Shown: positions 46,643-60,467 of the stretch, in pieces
How the letters are laid out: every line of letters starts with the position of its first letter
How positions within the stretch are numbered: the stretch's first letter is position 1
Assembly (NCBI GenBank): GCA_021464245.1
Contig: JADCRB010000060.1
Coordinates: 921,797 to 985,796 of the forward strand
From: Carallia brachiata
Taxonomy: Eukaryota; Streptophyta; Magnoliopsida; Malpighiales; Rhizophoraceae
DNA: 64,000 nt
Direction of reading: 5' to 3'
The notes under the pieces: model-generated
What the model was told of the DNA's origin: nothing
What the model saw: only the letters and a program-made list of their open reading frames with translations
The model's database searches: none
Program-made: the position numbers and the translations under genes

Positions 46643-49483
46643 CAGGCTATTGCGGCCAATGAGGGCCACTTGTGGGAATGTTCCTTTCTCTTTCCTTTTA
46701 CTTCTATGCACTTTAGGCAATTCGTAAGAAGGACTTGGCGAAAGTCGCTCCTCATTTTTACGTGTAAAGAAAGGTCAATATGGACCAAGATGCTCCTGCT
46801 TGGAAGTTAGAGGGAATATGTGTGTTGACCTGAGAAAAAGAAAATTGGATAAACGTGTAGTAGTTAAAGGGAAAAGTCTCTCCTTCTCGCTGATTCCATT
46901 CCAGAAGAAAAAAAAAAAATGGTTGGCGGCCCTTCTGATGTCAGGGGCGAAAGGCTGCCTGTGGCGCATACTCTTCTGCGAGACAAATGTGAGTTTACTA
47001 ACTGTTCATCGTACATTTTCTGCATTTCATTATATGATTAAATGTTTTTAATATTTTGATATATAATTATAACTAATTATAAGAAGTTACAAATTTTTAA
47101 CGAATGGTTTTGATAATACGATATAGAGTGATAATACAATGAGTACCGCTAGATTAAGTGTCAGTTAAATAAGTATAAATAAAAACAAAAATTTTTCAGT
47201 AATTATAATTAATTATTTTGTAATTGTGACTCTTTGTAAGTTTTCAAAATTAAGCTAAATAAATTTTCTCTCATACAATATAAAGCTATATATAAGTGAA
47301 TTTTATATTATTTTGTTAATTGTGCTCGTTTGAATTTGAGTACAAACTCTTTGAGTACATGTAACCAGTTGGTTTTTTCTTTAAAATAGTGTTCGTTATA
47401 TTGTACTAAACATGGTTAATCTAATCTTAAATCTTGATTAAAAAAAATTTTTTCCCACCTATGTCTCAATCGGTGTCTTTTTTATGGCCCACTAGATATA
47501 GATCGAAAAAGTACTACGCATACGTACTGATGTCGTCTCGCACACGTGTGAACACTCACATCCATGCGAGGGCCACCCACACCGCACCCTCCCTGCAGCA
47601 TTTTCTTGGCTCGGAATGACCATTTTCAGTGTTCTTAATTGGTTACATTTTCAGCCACCTTTACACAAAATTCAAACTGTTGGTCACAACTGTTAATATC
47701 ATATTCACACTAATACAATTGTTGCACTTTACGATATACTAATTAATCAATTAATGTAATTGTTGGAGATTTGACGAAGTGGTAATATACGTATGTGTTT
47801 GTTGTTAAATTATAGTGGGACGACAAAGAAAAAGAAAATAACGAAGAAGATGAAAACAGAAGATCATTTACTTGTTTCGAACGGAAATGAAAATCCAAAA
47901 ACGAAGAATAAAGAACAAGAGTACAAGAAGTCTCATATAGATGAAGATTTTTTTTTTTTTTGACCGACATATAGATGGAGATTAAGCCTCTAAAGAACAA
48001 GAAGTCTTATGGAAATTAATAGCCTTGCACCCTTGCACCTCTTATAGAAATTATTCTTCCAGAAATCCAGTCTCAAAGTTAACAAAGTTGCAGATTCTGT
48101 CCCCTTGATTTTTATTTTTATTTTTTGGGTTAGTTAACTTAAACTGAGACTAGAACATGAAACTTTCACCTTTAGAGAGTGAGTTACAACTTATTGATCA
48201 CCTTGATTATTCATGCACGTATCTAGTTTGCAGATTATGAGGGAAAAGCATTGATTATAAGATGAATCAATGAGAATTTCACCTTTATTTTTTCCCCATT
48301 TTCCCTTTGCATGTAAGTGGCTGCATCCCGCAGCATAATTCAGTTCAGGCCTACCTTATTTCCCCAAAAAAAAAAAAAAAACATTTAACATGACTTAAAA
48401 ATGTTGCTCAAAAAAAAAATATTGAAGAAAATGTAAAGTAATGTTTTGTTCTTGATATAGAGTTTAATTGTTTTAGGAACAAATAAATTCAACTGTGAAT
48501 CACAAGTGTACATATTGCATGTGTCATTATTCCTACAACTACAAGCATTTGGGTTTGGCTTAATTGGAACATAACCTATTTACATCACAGACACAATTAC
48601 AAACAGCGCTTTATTTTTCTCACATATGAAATTAACTACTTAATTTGCAAATATAAAGTTATAAAAACAAGTTATTTGTTAATTTTATTTTATTTTTAAA
48701 TGAGTAAAATTAACTCATGATCTAATATTATTTAAATATTATTTTTAAATTTTTTATTCAAATAAATTTTATTTATTTTGTGATATAAAATATAAAATTT
48801 TAAAAATAAATATACAGTATGCAAGGATGGTGCCATTTAATTTGTTAATTTTCTAACTTATTGGATCACTTTCAATCAGATGATTCACGTTTCGATTGCT
48901 ACAGTGTGAAAATTCAAAACAACGTCAAATCAATCAAAAAGAGGAAAAGAAAAGTACAAAGCCAGCTAAAATCATTTATGCTGTGATTGTACGGTGAGAA
49001 TTTAAGTAAAAAATAAATAGAAAGAAAAATAAATTAAAAATAGTATAATAATAATGATAGTATAATTGAAAAAAAAGTAATGATTAGAAAGTTGTGAAAA
49101 AGAAAATAAATAGTAATTTATGAGAGAAAAAATAAAAGATGATTGTTTGGATTGATAAAAAATGAATAAATAAAAAAAAAAATTTTAAAATTTTTTTTTC
49201 CTTTGTCTTTCCCTTAAAAAATACCCCATGGCCTTAGGCTATTGAACTGCAATTCCAATATATTGATTGAAGGCCGCAAAACACAAACAACAATAGAAAA
49301 TAAACACAAAACACTTGGAAACACAACATAGTTTGGATTTTTGACGAATCATGATCGTTGTATTTTTTTTTTTTTTTTGGCTAGTCTGAATGGCTAGATG
49401 ACCCTACCTAAGGGCACAGGAGCGAGGGAGGTGAGGCACATTTGCCAACCAAACGGGCTGAAGCCCATCCTCATCATCATCGT
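46643..49483. other. spacer between RPW8-domain genes 3 and 4, largely duplicated sequence
   Basis: No gene is seen. 46970-47300 is homologous to 52120-52450, 47610-47960 to 21370-21690 and 26690-27000, and 48450-48700 to 53260-53480. The RPW8 family thus spread by duplicating gene plus flanks. Confidence 0.6.
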
Positions 49484-50120
49484 TCATCTACGAACACCAT
49501 TCACTTTTTCACAATCAACTTCAAACTCTCTAGTCTTCTTCTTCTTCTCGTTTCTTGACTTGTAATGTAAGTTAAACAGCCACCCGGACGTCCCTGCAGG
49601 CTCCCCTATATCAGTGCTGCTTACAGTTCCCGGATTGTCAATGGATGGCGAATTGGCAAAGTAGAAATTGGGAGTTTGGTACTCGGGATCCAGCTTCTTG
49701 TTAATCTCAATAACCTTTACCAATACTTCCCGTATGTGCTTGTAATGCGCAAGCTGCAAATCCACCTTGAGAAACTTGTCAACAGATTCAAGAAGTCTGT
49801 CTATACGTTCACCGAGCTTGATCTGGTGGTAGAGGTCCCATGAATGACCCCTGCGCATACAGAAATGAGGTGGGTGGCGTTCTGCAAAATCCCACAAAGT
49901 TTCAAGGTTTCTTTTTCTGGAAACATCTGCAGCTGAGCCTGGAGATCTAGGCTGTTGATCTGCTTGAAATTTCCCATCAGGGTTCCGAGATTTTGTTGGA
50001 GTTGTTGCAGCTTAGGCTTGAATTTATGGGCTTCAGATACTGCAAGAATGATTGCTTTGCTTCTAATACTTTTTGGAACGAAGTTCCCAGAAGGGTCACT
50101 AGGGCTACACTAGCATCCAT
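49484..50120 (-). pseudogene. RPW8-domain protein 4 (two frameshifts)
   Basis: Homologous throughout to gene 3. The ATG at 50120 (MDASVAL) is kept, but five extra bases (around 50057-50061) and a one-base loss near 49850 break the frame. The C-terminal part is readable from 49897 and ends VNGVRR at 49484. Confidence 0.82.
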
Positions 50121-52680
50121 CGCACAGCTCAATAACAAACAATTTGGTTATGTTTTTGTTTCTTTTAGACGTAAGATGATCTCTTGATTGGGGTTGGTGA
50201 AGAGATAAAGAAAGAAAAAAAGAGAAGCATATTTGATGTTCCTACTAATTTTTTACTTTTTTTTAAAGTTCGACTGTGCCGATATGTTAAAAAGGTTTTG
50301 CATGTATAGACACAATAAACAGATGCAGACATATGTGATAAGATAGTGAATTGCAACAAGATGTTGTTGCAAATTATAGAATTACAGTGTATTGTGGCAG
50401 GTTTATCTACCTTGTTGCCAATCTTATATTTAAAAACAAAAAAAAAGAGACAAAACTCAAAAAGCGGTGGGACTAATTACTACTCAGCCCTTTTACATTC
50501 AAACATTTTGTCTCCGTACTTTTTTTTCGTTTTAAAAGGGTTTGGTTACATGGGTAGATGTATGTTGTTATATTTTGTCTGTATACGTTAATTTTGTGTA
50601 ACCGTGATTATTATTTGTATAACTATAATTACAAAATGTGAAGCAAAAAAAATAGTAATACATTTTGTATCACTTTTTATCGTTACGATTACACAAAAAA
50701 TACTCGTTATTACAAAAAATAAGTACATATGAATATAATAAAAAAAATTTGTATGTCCACCAAATTTTTTCCTTTTCAAAAATATGTGTTATGTGTGATT
50801 TAGAATAGACATAAGGACGGAAATTCATTAAACATAGTATATTTAATAATTAAGATTAATATGTAATAAATGTTATATATATAATAATTAAAAGATATAT
50901 CACACACCAAAATTTTAACAAACAAAAATTAAAAAAATAAATAAAATAACCGTAGATGCCTCGGGTCCAAACAGCCCCAGTCCATGTATCAGATCTCAAA
51001 TTTGGCCAATGGATACCAATTGTGCGAACGAACGTGCCTTTCATTTCCTTTTTCTTTTTCTCTTTCTTTTTGTTTTTCTTTTGACCGAGGGCACTCCTTT
51101 TATATGTGTAAAGTATCGACATTAATCATTATGGACCTAGATCAGCGGCGGATTTATTTGATTGCCCCAAGAATTAGGTATAAAATTATCGAAAAAGATT
51201 GTTGGCCGGAGAGTAGTGGTCAGAAAGAGTGTATAGAATGTAATAATTTTGAGAATTTTTACAATTGTATTAATTTTTTTTTGTAATAAAAAATAATATA
51301 ATAATTTGTTATATCATATTTTATCAATCTAATTACAAATATAATCAAATTCGTTAGATTATTGATATTTCTTCTAGTCACTTCTGTCTAGTCATGTATT
51401 TGAATCCTAAAATTATATAGGTTTTTATATTTGTTCAAATTTCTTCTTTGCCGTTCTCAAAAAAAAAAACAAAAAAAAACAAAATCTTCTTTGCCCCCAA
51501 TTAATTGAGAAACTCAATAAGAAAGTAATTTTTTTTAAATTAGCTCTCAAAAATTTTATGAATTCTTTTTTGTTAAAATTTTGTTTATCCATATATATTC
51601 AATATTTTCTATGTTGCTTTATTTCTTTTTTTCAAACTCTCATTTACGTGTTTTTAAACATTTTTGTAAAATTATAAGTTGGTGGATTCATATTGCGCCC
51701 ACCGACAAGATTTTCTAGATCCTTGACTGACCGAGATGCTCTTGCTCGGAAATTACAGGAACTTGTGGTGACCGCTGTATATATGGTTTACCTGATATAA
51801 GGGATTCGGATCTATATCACCACTTTTGCAAGAGTCAAATGATGAGGTTAATATACAGCTCATTGCTTAGTACGTGGATTGCCCCAACCATCGGATTGTT
51901 TCATACCCCTGAGCACAGAGCCGTAGTCCCTAACAATACGCTTACTGCATGCCCCTCAAGTAGAGAATCGCAATACTTTGTAGCGTAACTATGAATCACC
52001 ACTTCCACCTTTTGATCTTACGGATAAAAATAAAAAAAGGAAAAAGAGGAACGTGAAGTAATTAAGGGTAAAAAGAAAATAGATGAATACTCATGAAGTA
52101 ACGCGAGACTAATATGAATTTACTGGCCACACAATCATGATCCTTCATTATACATTTTCAGTATTTGGATATATAATTATATATTTTTAATATTTTGATG
52201 TATAATTATAATTATTTATAAGAAATTATAAATGTCTAATGAATGGTATTGATGATAAAATATAGAGCTATAATACAATAAGCACCATTATACAGGTGTA
52301 GGTTAGAGAAGTACTATTGTGAACAAAAGTTTTTTAGTAATTATAACTGGTTACTTTAAGAAAAATAAATAAAATTCTAATTAAAAACTTTATGTTTGTA
52401 GCTCCTTATAAATTTTTAAAATTAAGTCAAACAAACTTTCCGTTTACAATATAGAGCTCCATCATCCGTTTCCCTCATCCGTTGACTATGCTGATGCCCC
52501 GGTAATAAGCATTAACTATATCAATGTTCTAGTGATTAATAAAGAATACGAACCAAAAAAATAATGGCAAAAGGCCTCAATTGGACCATACCCTTTGACT
52601 TCTTTTTAAATAACGACCATTTTGTTTTAAATTGATCACCAATTTTTTTCTCCATAAATTATTTTTCTACCTTTTTGTTA
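50121..52680. other. spacer between RPW8-domain genes 4 and 5
   Basis: No gene is seen. 50780-51000 resembles one unit of the 300-bp tandem repeats at 54705-55610. 51010-51090 and 51730-51770 resemble the upstream region of gene 3 (46660-46810). Confidence 0.5.
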
Positions 52681-53164
52681 GTTTGCCGTTAAATATGTCA
52701 CATCAACATTTGATCAGCGTTGATTCAAATGTCACGTTATCATTTTTTATAACATAAAATTTTTGAAAAAATATATAAATTGACAAAATTGTTAAAAGAT
52801 TTCAAAAAATTAAAAATATAAACTCAAAAAAGAATTCAAAGAGTATTATAAAAATCTAAAAAATGAAAATAAAATCTGAAAATATTTTCAAAAAATCTGA
52901 AATGTTTAATTTACAATTAAAAATTAAAAAAATTTCAGAATTTTTCAATTTTCAAATTGAAATTTTCAGATTTTTTAAAATATTCTCAGATTTTATTTTT
53001 TGTTTTCATTTTTTTAAAATTTAAAATTCTTTTTTGAATCTGTAATTTTTTTGAAATTTTTTCAATTTATTTTCACATTTTCAGATTTTTTCTAAATATC
53101 ATGTTATCAAAAATGATGACGCCACATATGAGTTAGACTAATTAACTGACATGAGATGGCAAAC
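52681..53164. mobile_element. AT-rich foldback MITE, about 480 bp
   Basis: The ends gtttgcc and ggcaaac are perfect inverted repeats. Inner arms such as gtcacgttatcatttttt and its partner near 53105-53122 pair across a centre near 52930. It is non-coding. Confidence 0.65.
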
Positions 53165-53977
53165 TACGAGCATATTGCATGCATCTTATTTCTGGGAAAA
53201 AAATTACATTTAATTGAAAATATTGCTAAAAATAAAACAATAAAGAGAATATTGAAGAAAATGTAAATTAATGTTTTGTTCTTGAACTAGAGTTTTATTT
53301 CTTTTAGGGCACAGATAAATTCAACTGTGAATCACGAGTGTACATATTGCATATATTACTATTCCTTCAACTACGAGCATTTGGGTTGGCTTATTTTTAC
53401 AAACATAACCTATTTTCATCACAGATACAAACAGCGCCTTATTTTTCTCACACATATCAAATTAACTATTTAATTTAAAAATATAAATTTAAAACACAAA
53501 AATACAATAAGCAAGGGTGGTGTCATTTAATTTGTTTCCTCAATTATTGGATCATTATCAATCAAATGAATTTTATTCATGTTTCGATTCCTACAGTATG
53601 AAAATCCAAAACACCCTTGACTCAATCAAAAAGTGAAAAAGAAAAACACAAAGCTAAAGTCATTTAGGCTGCATTTGTTACATCATATATTATATGAAAA
53701 TATAAGATAGATTAATCTATTTTATTGTAAGTATAATGAAATAAAATTAACCTATCATATACTATTTACGATGTATCAGGTTCCAAACGCACCCTTAGGC
53801 TGTGATATGGCCTAAAAACACAGACAACAATGAAAAATAAACACAAAACATGGAAAACCTAACGTAGTTTAGGGTGCGAGCACCATTCACGTTAGTCTTA
53901 TTCCTCAAAAAAAAAAAAAAAAACCTAACGTTGTTTGCATTTTCGACGATTCATCATCGTTCATTTACGAACACCAT

Positions 53978-54588
53978 TCACTTTTTCCAGTCAACTATGA
54001 ACTCTCTAGTCTTCTTCGTTTTTTCCTTTGTTGACTTGTAATTTAAGTAAAACCCCCGCTGGGACGTCCTTGAAGACTCCTCTATGTCACTACTGCTTAC
54101 AGTTTCCGGATTGGGCGTCGATGGCAAAGCAGAGTGCAATCTAAGAGTATAGTACTCAGGATCCAGCTTCTTGTTAAGATCAATAACTTTTATCAATACT
54201 TCCAGTATTTGCTTGTACTGGGCAAACTGCAAATCCACCTTGAGAAACTCGTCGATAGATTCAAGAAGTCGTCTATGCGTTTTCCGAACTTCTTGCAGTG
54301 GATGAAGTCCCATGAACGAACACCTGAGCAAGCAGAAATGAGGTGCGTGGCGTTCTCCAAAATCCCACAAAGTTTCAGGGTTTCAGTTTCTGGAAATATC
54401 TCCAGCTGAGCCTGGAGACCCAGCTTGTTGATTTGCTTGAAATTTCCCATCAGGGTTCCGAGCCTTTGTTGGAGTTTTTGCAGCTTAGGCTTGAACTTTT
54501 GGGTTTCAGATATTGCAAGAAAGATTGCGTCGAATACTTTTTGGAGCGAAGCTCCCAGAAGGGCCCCTACGGCTGCACTCGCATCCAT
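53978..54588 (-). pseudogene. RPW8-domain protein 5 (frameshifted)
   Basis: The start MDASAAVGALLGASLQKVF at 54588 and the first ~105 residues are open. One base is missing near 54268 (gaagtcgtct against gaagactgtct in gene 3), after which the correct frame resumes to 53978 (DEFLKVDLQFAQYKQI). Otherwise it is well preserved, so it is recently inactivated or yields a truncated protein. Confidence 0.82.
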
Positions 54589-54704
54589 TGCACAGCTTGG
54601 TAACAAACAATTTGTTTATGTTTTTGTTTCTGTTTCTTTTAGAAGAAAGATGATATTTTGATTTGGGTAAAGGCAAATTTTGTAATATATGTATGGAATG
54701 TTAG

Positions 54705-55426
54705 TTGGCGTGGTTAAGGGGACAAAGAAAAAGAGAGAGGAAGTGAGAGGGACCAAATCCTACCAATTTTTTAATTTTTTTAAAAAATAATTGTGATATG
54801 CAATAAATTTAAAAATAAGAATTTATTAAATATTATATATATAAATATTAAAGTTAATGTGTAATAAATATCATAGGTATAATAATTAAAATTAATATAC
54901 AACAGACTTAAATTTAATGTATGACTGATAAATTTAAAAAAAAAAAAAAGAGAAAAGAGATGAAAAAATGAAATGACTGCAGATACCTCCGGACTCCGGT
55001 CCAAATAGGCTTACTTGGCATGGTTAAGTGAACAAAGAAAAAGAGAAAGGAAGTGAGAGGGACTTAAGTCCGACCAATTTTTTAATTTTTTACAAATAAC
55101 AATTGTGATAGGAAACAAATTTGAAAATAAGAATTTATTAAATATTATATCAATAAAAATTAATTTAATGTACAATAAATATTATGTATATAATAATTAA
55201 AAATGATATACAATAAATTTAAATTTAATATATAATAGACATAAATTTTAAAAAAAAAATGAAATGACTGCAGATACCTCCAGACTCCGGTCCAAATAGG
55301 CTTAGTTGACGTGGTTAAGGGGACAAAGAAAAAGAGAAAGGAAGCAAGAGGGGACCAAGTCCTACCAATTTTTAATTTGTTACAAATGACAATGATGATA
55401 TGCAACAGATCTGAAAGTAGGAATTC

Positions 55427-55464
<38 letters not shown>

Positions 55465-55610
55465 AACAAATATCATGTGTATAATAATTAAAACTAATAT
55501 ATAATAGACTTAAATTTAATGTATAGTAAATATAAATTTGTTTTAAAAAAAAAAGAAGAAAAAAAAAACGAAATGACTGCAGATACCTTCAAACTCCGGT
55601 ACAAATAGGC
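54705..55610. repeat. three tandem repeats of about 300 bp upstream of RPW8-domain gene 5
   Basis: Units are 54705-55014, 55015-55305 and 55306-55610. Each starts ttgg/ttga-cgtggttaagggg and ends gactccggtccaaataggc. The third holds a TA microsatellite. A fourth, diverged relative lies at 50780-51000. Confidence 0.88.
55429..55461. repeat. TA dinucleotide microsatellite
   Basis: Sixteen TA units, within the third tandem repeat. Confidence 0.95.
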
Positions 55611-56179
55611 CCCTTCGATGTGTATTTCTCATTAATTGGCCACTGGGGACCAATTGTGAGAACGAATGTTCCTTTCCTTTTACTTGTATGCACGCTAAGT
55701 CGTGGGAACGAAGCGACGGAAGTGACTCCGTTTACATGTTTGTTTTTGTAGTTGAATTGAGACAAGATAGATTTATATTAAAAAATCACAATATTTGCAA
55801 GGGTCCATGACGAGATTAAATTTATGGTGAGTACTAATGTCTTAAAAATTTTGTTACTTAACGCCGCTTACAAAGGGGTTTGTATGTTGTAAGTGATATA
55901 AGTTAGAACTAATTAAATAACATAACACAGTAAGATAATAGAAAAATATTAAAATTGTTAACAGAAAAAATGTTTGGATCAATTTAAAAAAAAATTTGAA
56001 TCTAAATCTCAATTTAAATTTTGTTGCAAAAAATAATTAAACAATATGTTTTTTTTTTTTACCAATTAAACAAAATGTTGGTCTCAGGAAAAGCAAGCAA
56101 AGCACGGCAAAGAGCGCCACGCAAGCAGCGCGTAAAGTGGATGGAGCGGCTGACGAAGGATAGGTGATGTAATAATAGA

Positions 56180-56212
<33 letters not shown>
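56180..56212. repeat. AAT trinucleotide microsatellite
   Basis: About eleven AAT units. Confidence 0.95.
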
Positions 56213-56264
56213 GTATTCCAATTATGACTAGAAAAATAAAACGCCAAAAAGGAAACGTGAGAAT

Positions 56265-56336
56265 TGAACCCGACGTGAATCGAACACGCAACCTTCTGAT
56301 CTGGAGTCAGACGCGCTACCATTGCGCCACGGATCC
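56265..56336 (-). tRNA. tRNA-Trp (CCA)
   Basis: The minus strand folds into a 72-nt tRNA. It has acceptor GGATCCG pairing with CGGGTTC before discriminator A, a D arm with AATGGTAG, an anticodon stem TCTGA/TCAGA around CTCCAGA (anticodon CCA) and a T arm with GTTCGATTC. No intron. A T5 run (plus-strand aaaaa at about 56246-56250) downstream can stop RNA polymerase III. The sequence looks like a nuclear plant tRNA-Trp. Confidence 0.95.
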
Positions 56337-57302
56337 GGTCGTTAGAGTTTGATGGATATAATATAATATATTAAACAAATAATACTTGTAAAAGATTTTA
56401 TTCCCCTCACCAACCACTGCTATGGGATTCATTAATTAAATTGAATCCTAACAACAAACTACTGTTCGTAAACTAAAATTTTTAACTATACAAAATTGAA
56501 AATTGTCACAAATTGAAAATTTAATTAACTAAAAATTTTGATTTGGTTTCGCTTAATTGTTTGATTAATTTAATTTAATTAAAAAAAATCTAAAATTATA
56601 ATCTAAAAATTAAAAAAATATTTTTGATATATATTTTTCAACAAAATTATAAATATCATTATATATAAAAATAAAAAAGTAATTATTTGAGATATAATAA
56701 TATTTTATTAATATTTATTTCTTAACAATTGTTGTATTAGTAATATTTTTTTATTATTAGAAAAAAATAAAAAATATATATGTATATAATAATATTTTGA
56801 TTCGGTTTAGTTTTAATTATAGTTTTTTAATATTAGAAACTAGAACTGAACTAAAAATTTCAATTTTTGCTTGGCTTGATTAAATGATTATAAAATCGGT
56901 TCGGTTAATTGAAAATTTGATTTAATTTTGTTTGGTTTTCTCAGTTAATTGAAATTTTCAATTTTTTTGAACACTGCTCGCTATAGCTGCATGGTCATAA
57001 ATAATGCTATTTTGGATATTTTACATCACTGAATGAGAACCCACATTAGGTAAGGTAATTAACAGCTAAAATTTTTGACTAAAAAATTTAAAATTTGATT
57101 TTCAGTTCACCTTTTAACCAACTCTCTTACTAATTTCTTTTTATAATAATAAACCATCTCCATTAAGACCTAAAAAAAATCACATCACTAAATGCTACAA
57201 TTACGAACCCGCATAATAATTAATTAAATCTAATTGGTTTTAAATTTACTAATTGACACATACATGCATGCCATGCGTATTGTACAACGCAAGTCCAGCT
57301 AC
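56337..57302. other. AT-rich intergenic region
   Basis: No gene or clear repeat. The stretch 56480-56960 contains repeated phrases of aattgaaaattt and ggtttggtt type, suggesting a decayed repeat. Confidence 0.4.
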
Positions 57303-57479
57303 TTACACAGCCTTCTCCTTCATCTCTTTAACTATGTTCGCCTTGTTGTTCTTTAATTTTTGGAACACTTTCTCATCCACCGTATGGTACAAACTCCTGT
57401 ACTGCATCTTTAATCTCGCCCCAAAACTCTTTATCTCGTCTTCGTTCTTTACGTAAATCACAGGAATTGTCATAGCCAC
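57303..57479 (-). pseudogene. reticulon-like protein, last exon fragment
   Basis: On the minus strand an acceptor (attgcag near 57486) precedes a frame with VVAMTIPVIYVKNEDEIKSF and a basic end (KLKNNKANIVKEMKEKAV), stopping at 57303. The pattern T-x-P-x-x-Y-x-K-x-E-D-x-I is that of the end of plant reticulon (RTNLB) domains, ER-shaping membrane proteins. No upstream exons are seen in the next 1 kb, so it is probably an isolated fragment; a long intron cannot be excluded. Confidence 0.5.
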
Positions 57480-60467
57480 CACCATACCTGCAATTAATTA
57501 AAAATTCCAAACCTAATGTATATGGATTTGGCTTTCACGTGTGCCCATACCATGGCGGGTTGAGAGTGAGTCATTAAGAAACATTTTTTAGCATTAAATT
57601 TAGCTCAATTAGTTGAAGACGTGTGTTTCTAACTTATAAATTTAATGTTTACATTGTTTTCTTGAGTTAGCCTCAATGGACCAAAAAAAAAAAAACATTC
57701 TTTGAAAATTTGTTTTTATGTTATCTTAAAGACTATATTGGAAACATCAGTTCAGTTTTTTTTTTTGTTAGCGGAACAGAAAAATTACACAAATAGAGAC
57801 ACGACTTCACACTTCACTAATTAACTCCACATTTGATTGTTGAATTTCCAGTTTTTATATACAATCACAATTAATAGTAAATAATTATAACACAATAGTA
57901 TAGATATGTAGTTAAAATTCGTCAACTTTACTTTTCAAATTTAACATGACTAATGGTAGTATATACGTTAAATAGGGAACTTCTAATTTAATTCACCTAA
58001 AAATGATGAATTTAATTAACTCAATCTTATGTAAGTGAAAAAAAAAAAAAACCAATCAGTTGAAATAAATAAATAATCAAATAAATATCATAAAATATCG
58101 AGAAGGCGAGAAGTCCCCAACAAAGATGTTCCTCGGTAGAGAACTAAGAGAAGTTTCAGAAGATCAAAGAAGCTTCCCACGTAAGAGAGGAACCACAGAA
58201 CGGCGATCGCTTGATCAAATGCAAACCACTCTCTCCACGCTCACACTTACAGTGTTTTTGGAATAATAGAAAGTGAATAAAAAAGATAAAGAATAAAAAA
58301 AAATATATAATAATAATATTATAATTGATAAAAAATAATAATTAAAAAATTATGAAAAAAAAAATAAATAATAATTTATGAAAAAAATAAAATATTATTG
58401 TTCAAATTAATAAAAAAATAAAAAATATATATTTTTCTTTTTATTTTCCTTTCCTTTTCCTTTAAAAATTTCCAATCACAGCATTAAGCATCAATTTAAT
58501 TCTCTCTCTATCACAATGGCTGTCCGTTCTGACATTTCAAAACGTGACAAATTCCTCTTTTCTCTGACAATACATTGTACTTGGACAAACTCATTATATA
58601 ATCTGAAACTAAGAACTGAAACTACCGCGTAAATTAGAACCAACGTCACTGTCACTAAATCCTAGTTGATACGCCATTGACTAACTCCAATATCGTTAAA
58701 GATTAAACGATAAGTACTTACATTCAATCTTTAGCAATCCTTGCATCTATATGATAAAACTTGATTGAGCTAATTTCGGGAGCTATGCGAGACAGATTAC
58801 CAAGAAGGATAGAAATTTAGGTTGGACTTTGTGACCTATAAAACTGAACACGGTTAGAGAGTGCTGAAAGTTAGGTCTGACATTAATATTATAATATTTA
58901 AATTAATAAGATAAGTAATAATAAAAAATTATGAAATCATTACTTCGAAATCACTTTCTTCATAGAGTTTTTGTACGTGATTCGGAAGGCTTATATTGAC
59001 TGACAAATAGTGTACCTATAAAAGGTGTACGTTATTTCGTAAAGAGAAAATGTACTTGTGCCGGGCTTCGCGTGCCGACGGTGTCCCCGGATGATGTGGC
59101 AATAATAAGAAAAAAAAAAGAAAATGAAGGAGAAGAATTAAAAAACCAGAGGACAACGAAGGGCAAATTGGGCAGGCGGGAAAAAAAATGGAGCAAAAGT
59201 TGCCGCCAATTACACAAGTTGCCCATAATTTTCCCATGTGACAAAAATGAATACCTACCCGAATGGCATGACCCGGCTTGTATGTGAAATTTGAAGGGAA
59301 AAACCAAGAGGAGAGTGGTTGGAAAGGTAAAGCGTAGAGAAAGAGGACACAGCAGGGGCTTTGATTTATTTTGTAGCCAACTTGCAGACGAAGGCCAGTC
59401 TTGTTTGTTGGGTGATAGTTGGAAATTTCTGGTGGGCACGGTTGACTGGTCTGAAGTTTGCAATTCATATCCATGATGAAAGCGTAGCTCTGCAACTGTG
59501 AAAAGTGTGGACTGAAGCTTTGTCAGGCGGAGGAGCTTCCTAGTTGGTCTTTTCGGGAAATTTGCTACACCAAAAGGTAAATTTCTTACTCCCAACTTTT
59601 GGATGAAAGTCATTGAGAATTGTTGGATGTTAGTATTATTCTTCATGCTTGTTTTATCGGAAAGAACGTGTCATGGTGGTCGAATGCAATGGGATAAGTA
59701 GTTGGCCATAACATTCAATAAAATGGTATGGTTAGAAGGAGAGATTGAATTTGTCCTGTTATAATTGGCATAGGGGGTGAGATGGGGGAAAATGTGTTTA
59801 TTGTTGCAATGGTGGTTGGGGGAATCTTTATGGGGTTGAATAGTAGTGATTAATTTGAGTCTTATAAAGTACAATTATAGAATAAAATTGTTTGAGGATT
59901 TGAGATATAAAATCGTGTCTTATTCTCCAATTTCGTTGATAATTACAAATAATGATTTGGGAAAAACTAAAAGTAGAAGGCTCATTTGCCGGATGTGGCA
60001 GTCTAACAAAGTTAATAGTATGAGTTTCATAAATAACAGAACTTGTTTCAATCATGTGGGTGATGGAAAGTGTTGAAGAGATGGGATAGGAACTTGTGTG
60101 CAGTAATGATATTCTGTAGATAATATACACTTATGAGTGGGGAAAACAGAAATGCTGAAGGATGGATATGAACGCTGTGGACTATCCCAATTGCATGAAT
60201 TTTAGCTACATGTGGATAAGTGTGATATGATTTATAACCAATTTGTGAATAACCCATAAATGCAATAATTGCAGAGATTAAGAATAGTGGAGACATAGTG
60301 TCCTAAGTACGCATAAATAAGTGAGTATGTCTAATACATGTATGATATAATCAAACCATATGTGTCATATATATGACAATATTATATGTCAGAGTTAGCT
60401 AAGTTATAATTAGAAGAAATATGGTATTAAGTAATGTTTTGACTAACATGAGATATACGAAAGATTA
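57480..60467. other. intergenic, no supported gene
   Basis: The region is AT-rich to about 59000, then more balanced to 59650, where overlapping antisense frames exist without recognisable domains. 59270-60467 may be the 5' flank or leader of the FAR1-like gene: a possible splice acceptor (ttaatgcag) ends at 60473. Confidence 0.4.

Noticed and set aside
50856..51286. Two opposing frames of 88 and 100 codons between RPW8 genes 4 and 5
   Set aside because: Low-complexity Lys/Phe composition, no domains, and the region is duplicated non-coding flank.
56037..56322. Tyr/Leu-rich minus-strand frames around the tRNA
   Set aside because: They arise from the AAT microsatellite and overlap the tRNA-Trp gene.
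59016..59646. Two overlapping minus-strand frames of 159 and 204 codons
   Set aside because: They overlap in different frames, lack recognisable domains and look Phe/Ser/Leu-rich by chance.
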